Positions 12,080 to 25,024 are shown, counted from the stretch's first letter. The stretch is DNA of 64,000 bases from Rostratula benghalensis (GCA_013399305.1 VXAI01000277.1:1-64000); one strand, 5' to 3'. Notes: generated by a model not told the origin, from the letters alone. Numbers and translations are program-made.

Positions 12080-14218
12080 TTGGAAAGGACGTTGTGGGAC
12101 AAAAGGACACAGTAGAGATCTTGGAAGATCCAGTTCATGCCTTCATGTAACCTTTCTGCACTGCACAGTCTTGATGAGGTAGCCTGCAGTTACAGCACGT
12201 TTAGCCTTCTGAGCAGAAGTCTTTTCATGCTGACAACCAAAGGTGCAGCAAAATCAGCCAAGGTTTAGTGTCATTCAGCTACCTGGGCAGTTGCAAACTG
12301 AAATCTGGCTTTTGCTACCAGGATGTCTCTGTGCTACATCTTGCTCTAAGCCCTGGATTGCAAAGAACTGAATGGAAAGATGTCCCACATTATAGGTGTC
12401 CTGGCATTCAAACTTTATTTGTTGCAGATAATACTTTTAAGACTCAAGTTTACTCACTAGGGAATGCGCCTCAGGCGTGTCTCTGAACCACACTTCTTTC
12501 AAAGGCTCAAAGTTTGCTGCCTGATTTCTAGGCAAGGACAGGTCAGGTCAGGGATGCTGTGAGGATGGGATTTTTTTCAAGGAGCAGTCTGTTGCAGTAA
12601 GAGGGGGAAATGTACAACTGGCGTAAGCTGTACTCTATTTTCAAGTCTGTGAAAGTTGCAGTGGAGACACATGTAGAACATAGGTGGCCCAAACAATTTG
12701 GAATTGTTCAGCAGGCAGGAAGAGATCCAAAACTTTGTTCTGAGGTTCTTCTCCAGTCCAAAGTTTGGACAGGTTTTTCTCAGGGCATTTATCCCAATGG
12801 CTCCAATGTACGATCATAAGAAGAGTGTCCTACTAAACCCAATTTTTCACGTGTTTTATGGTGGCTGCTGTACCTCTTTAGATGTATAGTGATTTATTTA
12901 GCAATGTGATGTTGTGTCATAAAATGCAAGCACCATGTTTGATCGTATTAGCAGGATTACCATGTGTAAAATGACATAATTATACACTCTGAATACTGAA
13001 TAGGGCATATCTGTATACAATTCAAAATACCATGCTTGAAAAAATCTGTTTTTCTCCCATATGAATTACCATAACGAGAGCTGAATCTGTCCCAAGGAAC
13101 ATTCACTTGCGTTGGTACTCTGTCCATGACCAAAAGGACAATGCAAGATTTCTGGCTACCTTTGAGTCTGAGAATGGGACTCTGGCCATAATTCTTTGGA
13201 GAGATACCTTTGCCAAACTCTCCTCTCAGTAGCTGTGAGAGAACCCCTTTTAACTCAGTCCAAGCTTTGAACTTCTTGATATATCTCCTTCCATGCAAGT
13301 CAGCTTACAACTTGTACTTAATGGACTGGTTGTGTCATTCTGCTGCAGCTGCCTTGTGGGAGGGAGATTGTTAATTTATATAGAACTCTTTCACTTACAA
13401 CATTTTATGAGATAAAACCCTACAACTCCTGACACACACACAGAGTTGCATTTTATTTAACACAAGTGCTGATGTGCTTGGTGTCACAAATTTTGACGGA
13501 ATTTGTGTGTTCCATGTGATAAACCCAATGCTCACTTCCTCTCTCTACAAACCCTAACCCTCAGCCTTGCCCTAATTTTGGAGCTATCTGCACATCCTAC
13601 ACAAACTTGCCCCCAGGAATATTTGGTTCCCAGTATAGAGGATAACAACATCTGTTTATGACCACTGTGGTAAAGAGAAATTGCCATAAGAGCTTGGCAA
13701 TGAATTTTGAGTGTTCCCCGTTAAGCTGATTCAGCAAAGCTAAAATGAAATGGCCTGTCAGAGCATGCCAAGGGGAACCATTTACTGCTCTGAGAGCTCA
13801 CAAAGTGTCTCTGTTTGTTTCCCCCAGTATCTCAACCTCAAAACTTTCAGGACTATGACAAACAACACCTCATTATGATTGTGTCAAAAAAATTGAAATT
13901 ACTGTGCATAGCTATCAGTCACTGGCCAGGCCTCAGCCAAAAGATATTTTGGCCAAAAAAAGTGAACATATCCACCCTCTTGCTCCACAATGCTGTGAAA
14001 TCTCTGAACTAGGGTCAGGGTATTACTGGTAGGGCAGATGTGCCGAGACCCTTGCTGAGCCCACCCATGTTGCAGCAGCCTTGCGACTAGAAGATCCCCC
14101 ATCTTCCTCCACTTACTTAATCTTTCTCATATCATTATACACCCCCTTCAGAGCCAAATTCCAAAAACAGTGCCCATCCTTTTCCTTTTCAAGTTGGTAA
14201 TGTTCTTTTGTCCAGCAC

Positions 14219-14245
14219 ATAACACACATGCACACACACACAAAA
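14219..14245. repeat. (CA)n short microsatellite
   Basis: ataacacacatgcacacaca followed by cacaaaa. Confidence 0.8.
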
Positions 14246-16500
14246 TGGTTCCAGCTGTTGCGAATTATAGCACAGAAAATATTTAAAAAAAAAAAAGAAT
14301 AAGAAAAAGTGAATGGAAGATCAGAACAGAATCCAGAGAGGGAGGGGATAAATGTTTCTCATTAGTGATTAGATCTTTCACATATTCTCCTGCATACTTG
14401 TGTTCCTTGGTTAGTTCCTTGCTCTCAGATGACTTGAGTTGGACTGGAACACTTGCAGATTGCTTTTTAAGAGCCTTGATCTTCCGTGAAGGCATCTTGG
14501 TTCCTTTTTTTGTTTGAAAATTGAATTTTGCAAACTCTCATCTTGTCTGGACAGGACATTTAGATCCACAAGTTTGGCCTAAATCTCAGGTCAGCTTGGT
14601 AATATTCACAGCAGCAGCAATACCTGTAAAGGCCAGCGAAGAAGCCTCTTGTCAAATGTCAAAAGGAAAGTGTAAGTGATGCTTAAAAGTTACCTGAGAC
14701 TTTTCCTGGCCTAAATAGTATCGGTCCCTACTTTTTTTCCTTGGGACAGTTTTGCATTAAGGTACTTCATATATTTTATGCGTAGGACTAATGTTTTTTT
14801 CTGCATGTCAGTCAATTAATCAAGAGGTCAAACAAAAGTTGTTCTTTGAGTATCCAAAAAGATAACAGCTGCCAGGGAAAATAAATTCATTCTTATCTTG
14901 TTGGATTGTTATACTCCTTCATGATGGCAAGTTTTCTGATACCATCGATCTTTTTGAAATGTGTTATGGGTTTCTACATCTAATAATTCGCAGCCTAAGT
15001 GTTGAATACCAGATGAGATAGAAGCGATCTGGTACAGACCTACCAGAGAGGAAAATATGTCATTCACAAAATATGAAATCCATGCCTAATGGCAGCTGTT
15101 TGCATTTCTCCCATTATTACTCCCCAGTCTTCAAACCTGTATTTTTTTCTTGGCTTGCAGTGTGCTTACACTACATCTCAGTGCCATTAACAGTAAGTAC
15201 AGTAGAACTGAGGGCTATTTTTTAATATCTTGTAGTTTGTCATATCCCCATGCCAATGTCTCTTAGCAAGTGAGCCATTTCTTCTAACTCTCTGCATGAA
15301 AAGGTATAGTTCATATTAACTCCGAGCCAGAAAGAAGCTAGCAGATATCACAGATGAATTTTAAAATATTCCATTGGCTGAAGCTTTCGTTTGCAAGAAA
15401 CATTACGCTCTCTGTAAGTAATTTTTGCTTCAACCACAAAGAATACATTGGTGCACAGAAAATTTCTTTCAGGAATGGCTAGTTAACCTAGCAATTTAAA
15501 ACTGCTTCTGAGTACAGAATGTGGGAACAGTAAATAACCTCGGTTTCTGCTTTTCTAAATCTGTTACAGGAAAGCTCCATGATCTGTTAACTCCTTAGTC
15601 TGTGTGTGACACTGAGGTTTTATGGAGACAAGACTTAGGACTTCTTGTGTCTTCCACTAATGGCCTACTCCAAGCCTGGACACAAGAGCCAGATAAATAA
15701 ATGACAGACTCAGGCAACACATGCCAGAGGGTCCCCAATGGCTTGTGTGCAAACTGCCAGAAGTTTTTTGATGATATTGCAGAAAAAAATGACATCTGGG
15801 ACTTGGGAAAACAACATAATGGTTGAGATTGAATACCTTATACCTGAGAAACCAGACCTTTTTCAGATATCACCCAACATTCTGTACATATATTGTCCCT
15901 GCCAGCTCACTCTTAGGCATCCAGCTGCATCTCCAGCAGTATTGCAAGGCAGTAAGAACAGGGTTCTGCAGATGCAAAAAGGTAATTTGGCTTCTCTCCG
16001 CATTTGCATACATTTAAATGTTTGTGCATATTTATGAGCATTCACTTACCAATGAGGCCAGCACAGTGCACCCCTGCTGATTCACTGGCAGAACTTCATG
16101 CCCTTCTCACTTACCGGTTTTCATGAAGTCTCCCAGCAAAATGCCAAACATATTTGGCTCTGTTTTGTTATGAGGTCTGATGAGATCACAGAAAGGAAAA
16201 TGCCCTCAAGATATTGCAGTAGAAATTAACCAAAAGACTCCCTCTTGGGGAAATGCCTTAGCAGGCATGACTTAAATGTCAGCAACATGCAGATTGCAGA
16301 AAGTCCTTCCAGTCCAGTGCCATATATGGATCATAATAAGCAAGATGATCTCTATCTGGGTCAAAATCAGCACAGGCATGGTAAAGGGGTTTTTTTTTGG
16401 AGCTGAATGTATATATGGGTTTGCAGATAAGAGTCTTCATTATTCACTTTGAGTCTACATACTGTGTGCTGGTTGTAGGTTCATTTAATGTCATTAGGTG

Positions 16501-16549
16501 TTGGGGGTTTTTTAGGTTGTGGGTTTTTGGTTTTGGGGGTTTTTTAGTT
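16501..16549. repeat. G/T-rich tract with duplicated GGGGGTTTTTTAG
   Basis: The 13-mer gggggttttttag occurs at 16503-16515 and 16535-16547, separated by G/T-only sequence. Confidence 0.85.
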
Positions 16550-17090
16550 CATTTCACTCACAAAGCTTTCACGTGGAAGTATCTATGACTAGTGCTTTCC
16601 CCTGTCTCTACTCAGCCATGGGATGGTCATCCTGTTATCTGACAAGGGTAATCCACCTGACAAATCATAACTTAATGGTGACTGAACTTGTCAAGACTCC
16701 TATTTTGCACTACAGCAACAGAGCATATGTGGACGTAAAGTCTTCATCCACTTGGAAACTTCAGTTACCAGCAAGCAGCATGAGCTACTGCAAACTCAAA
16801 CACAAATATAATTTTATCTCTGTGATGACTATCAGGCCGTATGTATGGTCCTGGATGCAGGGATCCCAAGCCCTGACTGAAAGCTGTTAAATACCACCAT
16901 TTCTTTGGCACAGGTAACTTTCTCTATATCTCAGTCAGAAGTAGAACTTCCTCAGGAGCAAGCCTTAGCAGTACAAGCTCACAAAGGCACTCACAGGCCA
17001 TCACAGATCTCTCTACTCCTGCTTTTTCTTAAGATGCACATCTTTGACCTACACATGAACATTGGGTCCCAGGTAGTCAAATGGATCACT

Positions 17091-17110
17091 AACACACATA
17101 CACACACTCA
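17091..17110. repeat. (CA)n short microsatellite
   Basis: aacacacatacacacactca, a brief interrupted CA run. Confidence 0.7.
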
Positions 17111-17230
17111 TTCTTCTGAGGGAAAGGATGAAAGATGCTGACCTGCATGTGGCAGAGTTTGGTCACATCACATCGCACAGGTGAGCCTGCCATGTGGGTA
17201 CTGTGGTGGTGATGGCAGTGCCGTAGCCAT

Positions 17231-17277
17231 CAAGAACAAAAAACAGTAAAAAAAAGCAGCCCTGTTTTTTGTTCTTG
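17231..17277. repeat. Perfect 16-bp inverted repeat at CR1 5' junction
   Basis: Left arm caagaacaaaaaacag (17231-17246) and right arm ctgttttttgttcttg (17262-17277) are exact reverse complements, separated by a 15-base A-rich spacer. The right arm overlaps the first bases assignable to the CR1 fragment, so the repeat straddles the insertion boundary. Confidence 0.9.
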
Positions 17278-17818
17278 CTCTACTCTGCACTGGTGAGGCC
17301 ACAAATGGAATACTGCATCCAGTTGTGGGCTCCCCAGTTCAAAAGAAACAGGGAACTACTGGAGAGAGTCCAGAGTAGAGCAACAAAGACAATTAAGGGA
17401 TTGGAGCACCTCCCTTACAAGGAAAGGCTGAGAGAGATGGGGCTTTTTAGCCTTCAGAAGAAAAGGCTGAGGGGACACCTTATCTATGTTTACAAGTTCC
17501 TAATGGGTGGGTTGAAGGAGGATGGAGCCGGGCTCTTTTCAGTGGTTTCCAGCAATAGGACAAGGGGTGAAGGGTACAAGCTGGAACTTAGGAAGTTCCA
17601 TTCAAATATGAGGAAAAACTTCATTCTGGTGAGAGTGACAGAGCCCTGGAACAGCCTACCCAGGGAGGTTGCGGAGTCCCCTTCTCTGGAAACTTTCAAG
17701 ACCCCCCTGGATGCAGTCCCTAGTAATGTGCTCTGGGCAATCCTACTTTAGCAGAGGAGTTGGCCTAGATGATCTCTAGACATCCCTTCCAACTCTGAAA
17801 TTCCATGATTCCATGATG
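17266..17818 (+). mobile_element. CR1 LINE, 5'-truncated 3' end (about 550 bp)
   Basis: Matches the familiar avian CR1 3' sequence from the motif 'ctggtgaggccac' through 'ggctccccagttcaaaag', 'ggaaaggctgagagag', 'aggatggagcc' and 'gatgatctctaga' to a terminal 'attccatgattccatga' repeat. CR1 ends in a short octamer-like repeat instead of poly-A, and most copies are 5'-truncated, as here. The reverse-transcriptase domain is absent; only the ORF2 C-terminal part and the 3' UTR remain. The 5' edge coincides with one arm of a perfect inverted repeat (17231-17277). Confidence 0.95.
17269..17751 (+). pseudogene. CR1 ORF2 C-terminal coding remnant (160 codons, still open)
   Basis: The reading frame encodes the C-terminal tail of the CR1 ORF2 polyprotein downstream of the reverse transcriptase: [71 protein letters not shown] and REVAESPSLETFKT. 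It ends at TAG 17749-17751, about 70 bp before the element's 3' end, where CR1 ORF2 normally stops. No frameshift or internal stop is visible. It has no promoter, no start codon of its own and no catalytic domain, so it is a transposon relic and not a host gene. Confidence 0.9.
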
Positions 17819-19214
17819 CTCACACTTCATGACTTTTGATGGCATCTGGAGGAATGTCCTGTTTTCAAGAAGGAATGAAAGCAACCTAATGGTCTGTATC
17901 TGCAGGCAAGTGTAAGACCTTGTCTTATGCAAGATGTGTGTTACCATTAGAGACATCACTGACTGCCATGACAGCGGCCAGAACCATGGTCCCATCTGGT
18001 GCGAAATGGGAGGATCTGGGATGCAGCACCAGTTTCAGCAGCTAAGAAGCATGAGGAAACTGCTGGGAAAGGACAGCACTAAAAGTAGGCGGAAAAGGGC
18101 CAGTAGCAACAGTGGGCAATGGGGGAATGGATTTTGTGGGGAAAATTTTTATGAGGAAATCAGACAAGTTTGAGAGACAGCCTGCTGAGTGGAGAAGAGA
18201 AAGCAGAGTAAGACAAAGCTTGGGAGTGTAGGAGGTAGGACCTTCTCCTGTGTGTGAGGTGTGAGGTAAAGAGCAGGAATGACTGTGTGCACTGGTTGCC
18301 TGACACTGCGGGAGGTAAGGTGTGAATATCCATAAGCATTAGGCAAGCACCACACCACCATAAATAAACCACAGCTTTAAAATACAGAAAATCTCCAGAC
18401 TTCAGGAAGTAACTTGGCTGTTGCATTTAAAGCCTCACTTCCTGCTGCCCCAACAACATCCATAGGGATGGAAGAGGAAGTGTCCTTCATATCCCTCCCT
18501 GGGGAAGGTGGAGGTCAGATCTCTATGCCATGTGCAGAAGACTACTGGATTAATGGTCTATGATTTAACTGGGTGAATTAACAAGGTTCTTTCTCTACCA
18601 GGGACAAATGCCACTCACTTTCTCTGCAGACGTGAGGACTTCCAGTGCTCCCGTAGCAGTGGGTGAGGTACCGGATGTTACACACCACTGCACACACGCA
18701 CCTGCCACTACCTCCAGCCATAAACATCGCTCAGCCTTTTCCCTCAGTGCTAATTAAAGTGGAATATTCATCCAGTCCCACAAATGGGCAGCATATATCA
18801 ACATGTATCCCATTTCTCTGAGATGAGCAGTTCTCTTTATTCCCCAAAGGACCAACTAATCAGACAAGTTGAAATTTGGTCTGTTATTAAATACTTAATA
18901 GCAATATCCAGCTTTTATGGCCATCACACTGGCCCAAAAAGTCTCCAAGCCTTCAATGCTGCAAAAATGTTCTGTGGCATAATGTATCTCAGCAATATCT
19001 GCAAAGAGGTTGTAAGTTGGCAATGCAGTTAGGCCAGGATTGTCAAAACACGGAAGTTTAAATTTAAGGTACTACTTCTATCTGTGAGTCTCATGGTGAT
19101 GAGCCTGAATTTATAAAAGGAATGTGCATTATGGAGTTAACATTAAAAAAAAATCGCAGGATCTTTCCAGTATTGTGGAAATCTGTTCATGTTGTAGGAG
19201 ACCAGTCCCTTAGA

Positions 19215-19248
19215 TCCTCTTTTTTTTTTTTCCTCTTTTTTTTTCTTT
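19215..19248. repeat. Homopyrimidine run
   Basis: A continuous C/T tract with two long T runs separated by CCTC. Confidence 0.9.
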
Positions 19249-20051
19249 GAGATGCAGTCCTCAGATTTAAAATGAAATGCTGCTTTTAATTAAATTTTGA
19301 ATGCCAGGAATTGTGTTCTCACAAAGTCAGTTGCTAGCCCACCCACTTCCAGTAAAGGAAGGTCCTTTGCAGAAGTATCAATCTTGATGCTGCAAGTTGC
19401 AAACATCTCACCTAAAGGTGTATTTTCCCTGGATATAGTATAGTCTAAATAGAAGTGATAAAACCTTTCTGTATGGCAGCAATTCCTTCCACTTCTGTTA
19501 AAAATTGCACTACCATGTTTTGCCACATTTGGTAAAATAGTTAAGCTTCTGCAAGGTTTTATGATGTGGAGGCACCAGCAAGCCCTACAAATGAATTTCT
19601 TATGATCGAGTGCAGGGATACTGCATTTAGTGAGTCTTTAGTTATATTGTCTGGGATTCTGTGAAAAATACCTTACATGAATTATCCTTTGTTTGTTACA
19701 GTGTTTGTCTTCTCCTCCATAGCATGGTGCAAGGCATGTCAATATAATAATAGGGCACAGAAGTAAAAAGACATCTGTCATGGATTTGGCCAGATGGTAT
19801 GTTTCTGAGTAATAATGTATTTGCTAAGGAGTGCATTTTTAAAATCAAATTAATAATTTTGAACAGAAATGGAGATTAGAGAGAGATCAGAAAAATCAAA
19901 GCTTTTTGTTCTGATGTTGTTAAAGTGAAACAGTGTTTTTCTTTCAAAAACTCATTTTGAAAGCCTGCAAAATTATCTTGAAAAGGTCTTATCTCATGAA
20001 AAGTAAATGAAATGTCTCATATTGGGTCAAACAAAATGTTTGTTTTATCAA

Positions 20052-20059
20052 AACCGGTT
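20052..20059. promoter_or_regulatory. Grainyhead-type palindrome AACCGGTT
   Basis: An exact match to the known Grainyhead-like factor consensus AACCGGTT, in an AT-rich unique block (19780-20300). A single 8-mer match is weak evidence of binding. Confidence 0.25.
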
Positions 20060-20511
20060 TTTTCTGGATTATGCAGTTTTGCAGCTATATCAACTATGCA
20101 ATTATTTAATTGAAATAATCTTGCTCTCATCTATAAAAATATAGACCAAGACTAATTTCTTTAATACCCACCCACTGACTTTGGAATAATATCAAAGTTT
20201 CTGTACACGTATCCAAAATTTTTGATCAACATCACAGCATAAAATGCAGTTTTATGCACTCTGACTAAGGCAATGAAAAAGGTAGTTATAATTAAATCCT
20301 TCCTTTGAACAGTGTTTCCTTTCCATTGAATACTGTTTGAAAAAAGGAAGATAGATGAGAAACAGGAACTGGAAATTATTACATCTCATGCAAGACTGAT
20401 TACTAAACAAATACATAATTCTTTTCATTGTTGTTAGGCGGGCTGATGAAAACCCTCCTTTGATTCAAACAATCTGCACACCACGGCTGAAATTCAAGTG
20501 ACGTGCCTTAC

Positions 20512-20944
20512 TGCCACCAACACTGGTGAGAAAAGGCGTGCTGGCTCCCCGTGGCTGCGGTGCAGGTTTGTAGAAGACACAGCCTGGTGCTGGGCACAAA
20601 CGCAGTCAATGCAGGTGGCAGAGTGACCCATGGGGTGCGGGGTGCTCTGCTGTTCGCTGCTACTGACTGCAGAAGACATCTCCTGGGTACTCTCTCCATC
20701 CCTGTCTGGAGAGCTTTGTGGTTTTGTGAGATATGCGGGGCCAAGACTCCCTTGCTGCTTCTGAGGTGCACGTAGGTTCTGGGCTCCTGCGCTCATGTGG
20801 TCCCAGCCCCTGTGGAAGCTCCTGAAATCTTCTGAGCGGCTGGGTACACTCTGCCCATCAAGCTCCCATGTGTTGTCCTTCTGATTGCTTGGTGCCCATG
20901 CTTTTCTTCCCAAACTTGGAAGGGTCAAAAGACTATTTTCAGAG
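20512..20944 (-). other. Candidate coding exon, unrecognised (one base plus 144 codons)
   Basis: Seen: a minus-strand frame open for 144 codons in a locally GC- and CpG-richer patch. On its 5' side is a plausible acceptor (tagccttttacag) and on its 3' side a donor-like gca|gtaagg at 20511-20506; the open frame continues only five codons past the donor before TGA. The product would be rich in Ser, Gln, His and Pro (for example SRSEDFRSFHRGWDH and SSSEQQSTPHPMGH), looks disordered, and has no domain I recognise. No partner exon was found. Open frames of this length occur by chance in DNA of this composition, so this is only a candidate. Confidence 0.22.
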
Positions 20945-20949
20945 CTGTA

Positions 20950-23900
20950 AAAGGCTATGAATATGATTTAACAAAATGAACGAGCAAGCACCCTAAATCC
21001 CAAACACTGTGCTATTGGTTTTATACTCATTTGCCGTGACACCTCTTTTCAAACTATTGAGGCCATTGCAGCTTCTCTAAAAATACATACCTTATGAATA
21101 TTATCACATTCTCTCGTGAAAGATTGGAGAACCTTCAACATCTCCCTTGGCAGAGGGTCTCTGTCAAAAGCATTTTATGTCAAGATACTACTGAAGGAAT
21201 ATGTTTGGATTGCGTCTCTGATGTCATAGGCTACAGTCAGATAATGAACATATTTGTGATATATCTTGAAACAGGGAAATGCCAGGAAACATTACACATA
21301 ATGCATTCATCAAATGCATTATTGTGACCTGCCTGGTCAAAGCAGCCCCCTCAATAGCAGTATTTAGTAAATAAAACAACATTTAAAGATGGTTATAATT
21401 TTACCTTTTCATTCTCCTCCAAACCATCAGAAATGCTGTGTGTGCGTGCAAAGGAAGCCCATGTTAAACTAAGCCTAGAGTGCATAATTCAGTTCAGATC
21501 TCTAAAGCAAGTTGGATTCCAGCCTGCCTTTTAACAGAATTTTTTCCTTTCAAGTGGTAATAAAACACTGACTATTTTGGCCTTTTCATATAACTAAGCA
21601 ACTTCATTTGCAAAAAAGAAAACGTAAGTAAATGCAACTTTTGAGACCACCGCAGAAAGGCCCTCTAATTTCAGGGGATATTGTTCGTAGGCATCAAACT
21701 AGACATACAGAGTTACCAGCCCCTAGAAAGTATGAGCATCATCTCTCTTCTGTGAAAGGTGAGCTCCAGTCTAAGAATTTCACCCAGAAACAGAATGAGT
21801 CTGAACTATCAGTCATGTTTATTTTTCATCAATGTAACTAGCCAGGTAATCCTCTTATTCCTTGTTTCTATATAATGCTTTAGAAAAGTGTTAGAGATCA
21901 ACATGGTGAGTTGTCATGACAATAAGACAGAAGTTCCCCGCTGCAAACATACTTTCTCTTCCTCTCTGGGATCCCTTTAGATGAGGAGAGCTTGATACAG
22001 ATTTTTTTAAGTTTTGCACTTTTTGGTAGCATGTGATAATCTGCTGGGCAGGTTGGCTAAGGTCCTGCCAAAGGCACTCACCATCTCTGTCTGGTGATGT
22101 CTCGCAGCTTTTCCCAGAAGAGGATGCCTACCTGTGTTGACACAGTCCTTCCACCTCAAAGGCTTGGTTTCTCTTAACATAAGCAGTGACTCAAGGGAAC
22201 CAGAATCAGTCATGAGCAATCCATTGTTCAATTTCATCCCCTAACTCCCAGTCAGCTTTAAACAATTCCTCTCCATGCCTGGAATCCCTTACTAGTTGAT
22301 GCCACGTTAAGGTTAAAATGAGCAACAGATTTACGGCTCTTTTAATCTTTCTCTGTAAACTGGTCCCTCTGATACCTCCTTGATAGTACAAAAAAATCCT
22401 AAATGTTGTTATTCTTTTTCTTTTTTCTTGTTCTATTAGCAACATTTCTGAGATTCTAGAAGGACATTTCTGTTGCACCTTTTCTGCATGTTACTGACAT
22501 TATTCTTAGCTGCACTTTCTTATATTTCACTTTTCCCTTTCCCTCTCCTTTCTCCATGTTCTCCTCTGCCTTCATTAACAAGAAGGTAGCTCTGCGTTTC
22601 CCTCCGTCTCACTGGCACATATCAGGGTACACCGTTCAGCTGCCGTGGGCTGAGTTTTATGTAGAAGAGTGCAGAAGGGAGCTTGGCAAGCCCCAGCAGG
22701 TCCCTCTGGCTGCAGGATGGCAGGCTAAGACTCTGTTGTGCTCTGAAGAATAAAGCTGCTGCAGAGTTTATGTACAGCTTAGTACTCAACCCAGCAGATG
22801 TGATGGCTGAAACTGCAGGCTTTGGATGGGGAAGATCCTATCTCATGAATTTGTCTTTACTGCACCTTTCAATAGTTTGGTACTGGGGGCCTTTTGTCCT
22901 GCCAGTCCCACCCAACAGAATGCACACTATCAAGTTTGGCTGGTTTCTCTGAGCCCTCTCACACAGGGAGGCGATGAACCCCAGAGTTGAACACTGATGA
23001 GGTGACAGCTGAAGGATCAGGTGCCCATGGCCCCAAAACATTTTGTCCAAAACTGTGTTGCTGGGCAAATAAAGGAATTCTGGGGACACAAGAGTTCATC
23101 ATGTCAGCTCCATCAGACATCCCATGTGCCAAGACATCAATGTCAAGAGTTTAGATTTGTGACACCTCAGCTGGAGGCCAGTTTGCTGCCACAATCAACA
23201 CTGGCTTCTGGTCCCAGAGATGCAGCTCCTTAAATTCTTTACAGTGCCTAATCCTTCTTAAACGCTGCTGACATGACCTGCAGCCATGCCCCTAAGTACT
23301 GTATGGACGGTTATTACGTGTTAATATATATATTTGTTGGTGGCTGGTTGGATCACTGAAGGGTTCAGAAAGAAGATGCAGAGACAATACTTCCTGAGCC
23401 ACCCTAGCCTCTGTCCGTGACCTCTGATTTTTGTTGTCCAAACCATTTATCACATTGTCCTATTCTCTGAATTAGTCTCCTTCAAAATCTCACAGCTCAG
23501 AAGACGAGACAGTGCAGGAGGTAAGAAAGAGGACAATCTGAAGTGGAGACCCAGACCAAAAGCATGGGCGAGTGATGGGATTGCAAATGGCCTAGGACTG
23601 ATTTGGATAGGAGGCAAATAGGAAGGCAGGTCACAGGATGGCTGGTGCAGTAAGAACAAGAGAGAGGGACAAGGTGGGCAGCAGCATTCTTGCAGAGTGA
23701 TGAGAGAGAAATGAGTGCCAAGAGACACAGGAGCAGTGACTTCTAGCAATCAGTCTGGGAGAAACTGTAATTTAAATCTAATGGATGTTGGGTTGGAGGC
23801 AAAGTAGCATTAATGTCATCTTTCTAAATCCCAGACTAAGAACAGATTCCTTGAGAAAGCCTTGGGATTAACTGATATCACCACAAAAATTATGCAGACA

Positions 23901-25020
23901 TAGCTTACATTTTTCTCAGGCTTTAACTACTTTAATATCTCAGATAATAGAAGGATGTCAGAAAAATTTAAACACCCAGAAGACTCTGGAATTTGAAAAG
24001 CTAATTATTGAATTTGGAAAATTATTTCACTCTGGACTCCCACTTCTTTATTGTTTCTTTCACCTGCTGTGCTCCATACTAAAGTTCACACCATTCTGTG
24101 GAAACCACAGGATTCCCTTTACCGGGCAAGGCCACCAAGTCCAGCATCTTATCTTTTGACAGGTGTTTCAAGGAAGATATGTTCTGCAAGACTGTAGCAT
24201 GCTGGCTCACCTCAGCTAGGCGTAACTACAGGACATGGCTGTCACACCCCCATCCCTGGCCTCTGCAACCAGGAGCTTGCCTACCCAATCAATTGGAATA
24301 CTGACCATTTCAGAACTAAGCAGCTTATCATGTCCCATGAAAACAGCCCTGTAAGGCTTTAGTCCCAAGTTCATTCCCAGTTCTCTCTGGGGAGAAAATG
24401 ACCAAAGCGACAGCCACCATTTTATGTCACATGATGCCTTTTCAATTAAATCATAACATTTGAAGAAACTGTTTTGGTTAGTTACCATTTCTCTTTCTTA
24501 AGTGGAAGAATAACAAGGAGAATATATCAGTAATATTAAAAACCATTAATAATTTGAATATCAGATGCCCCAAATGAAATGTTATTTTTACTTTTTTATG
24601 CATAGGATATTGTGAAAAGAGGAAGGTGGTGCTTTTAACTGGAGCAAATAGGACCCAAATGTCATTGAATGAAAGTATTTCACAAAGTGAATTTCTGCTT
24701 CGCAAAAATCTGTAGTCATAGATTTCCTTCTAAAAAACACAGGATTCTGTAGGACCATCCATGGAAGTGCCCACAGGAGGTAAGGGAGCTGTGGACACAT
24801 ATGTACCAAGTAGACAGCTCATGCCAGATTTTTTTCTTCTGCCCTAGGAGTCCTTATCCTGCCTGTGTGTCCCGTAGAAGGCTGAAGAAATGATGCAAGA
24901 GGAGCAGAGGTGCTGGTCCTGATAAGCCAGAATTTTAACTTCAAGGAAAAGTTAATAGGAAATTCAACAGAGTGCTCGCTTTCAGCTACCCTGTGCTCTG
25001 CACAGCAGAGAGTACCTGGG
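20950..25020. other. No gene seen
   Basis: Unique DNA; frames are short and unconvincing. A purine-rich interval lies at 23.5-23.72 kb and a pyrimidine-rich one at 22.52-22.56 kb. Confidence 0.6.
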
Positions 25021-25024
25021 GTAC

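Larger units (their letters stand above)
10850..17225. other. No recognisable gene
   Basis: Unique DNA with short CA and G/T repeats. One short minus-strand frame (14283-14495) starts with a charged MPSRKIKALKKQ peptide in a fair initiation context but matches nothing I know. Confidence 0.55.
17820..20505. other. No gene seen
   Basis: Unique sequence, becoming AT-rich from 19.0 kb. It contains a homopyrimidine run at 19.2 kb and the AACCGGTT site at 20.05 kb. Confidence 0.6.

Noticed and set aside
13551..13562. ccctaaccct, resembling interstitial telomere repeat
   Set aside because: Fewer than two units, expected by chance.
24970..24990. gtgctcgctt, resembling the 5' end of U6 snRNA
   Set aside because: Only about ten bases match; the rest of U6 is absent.
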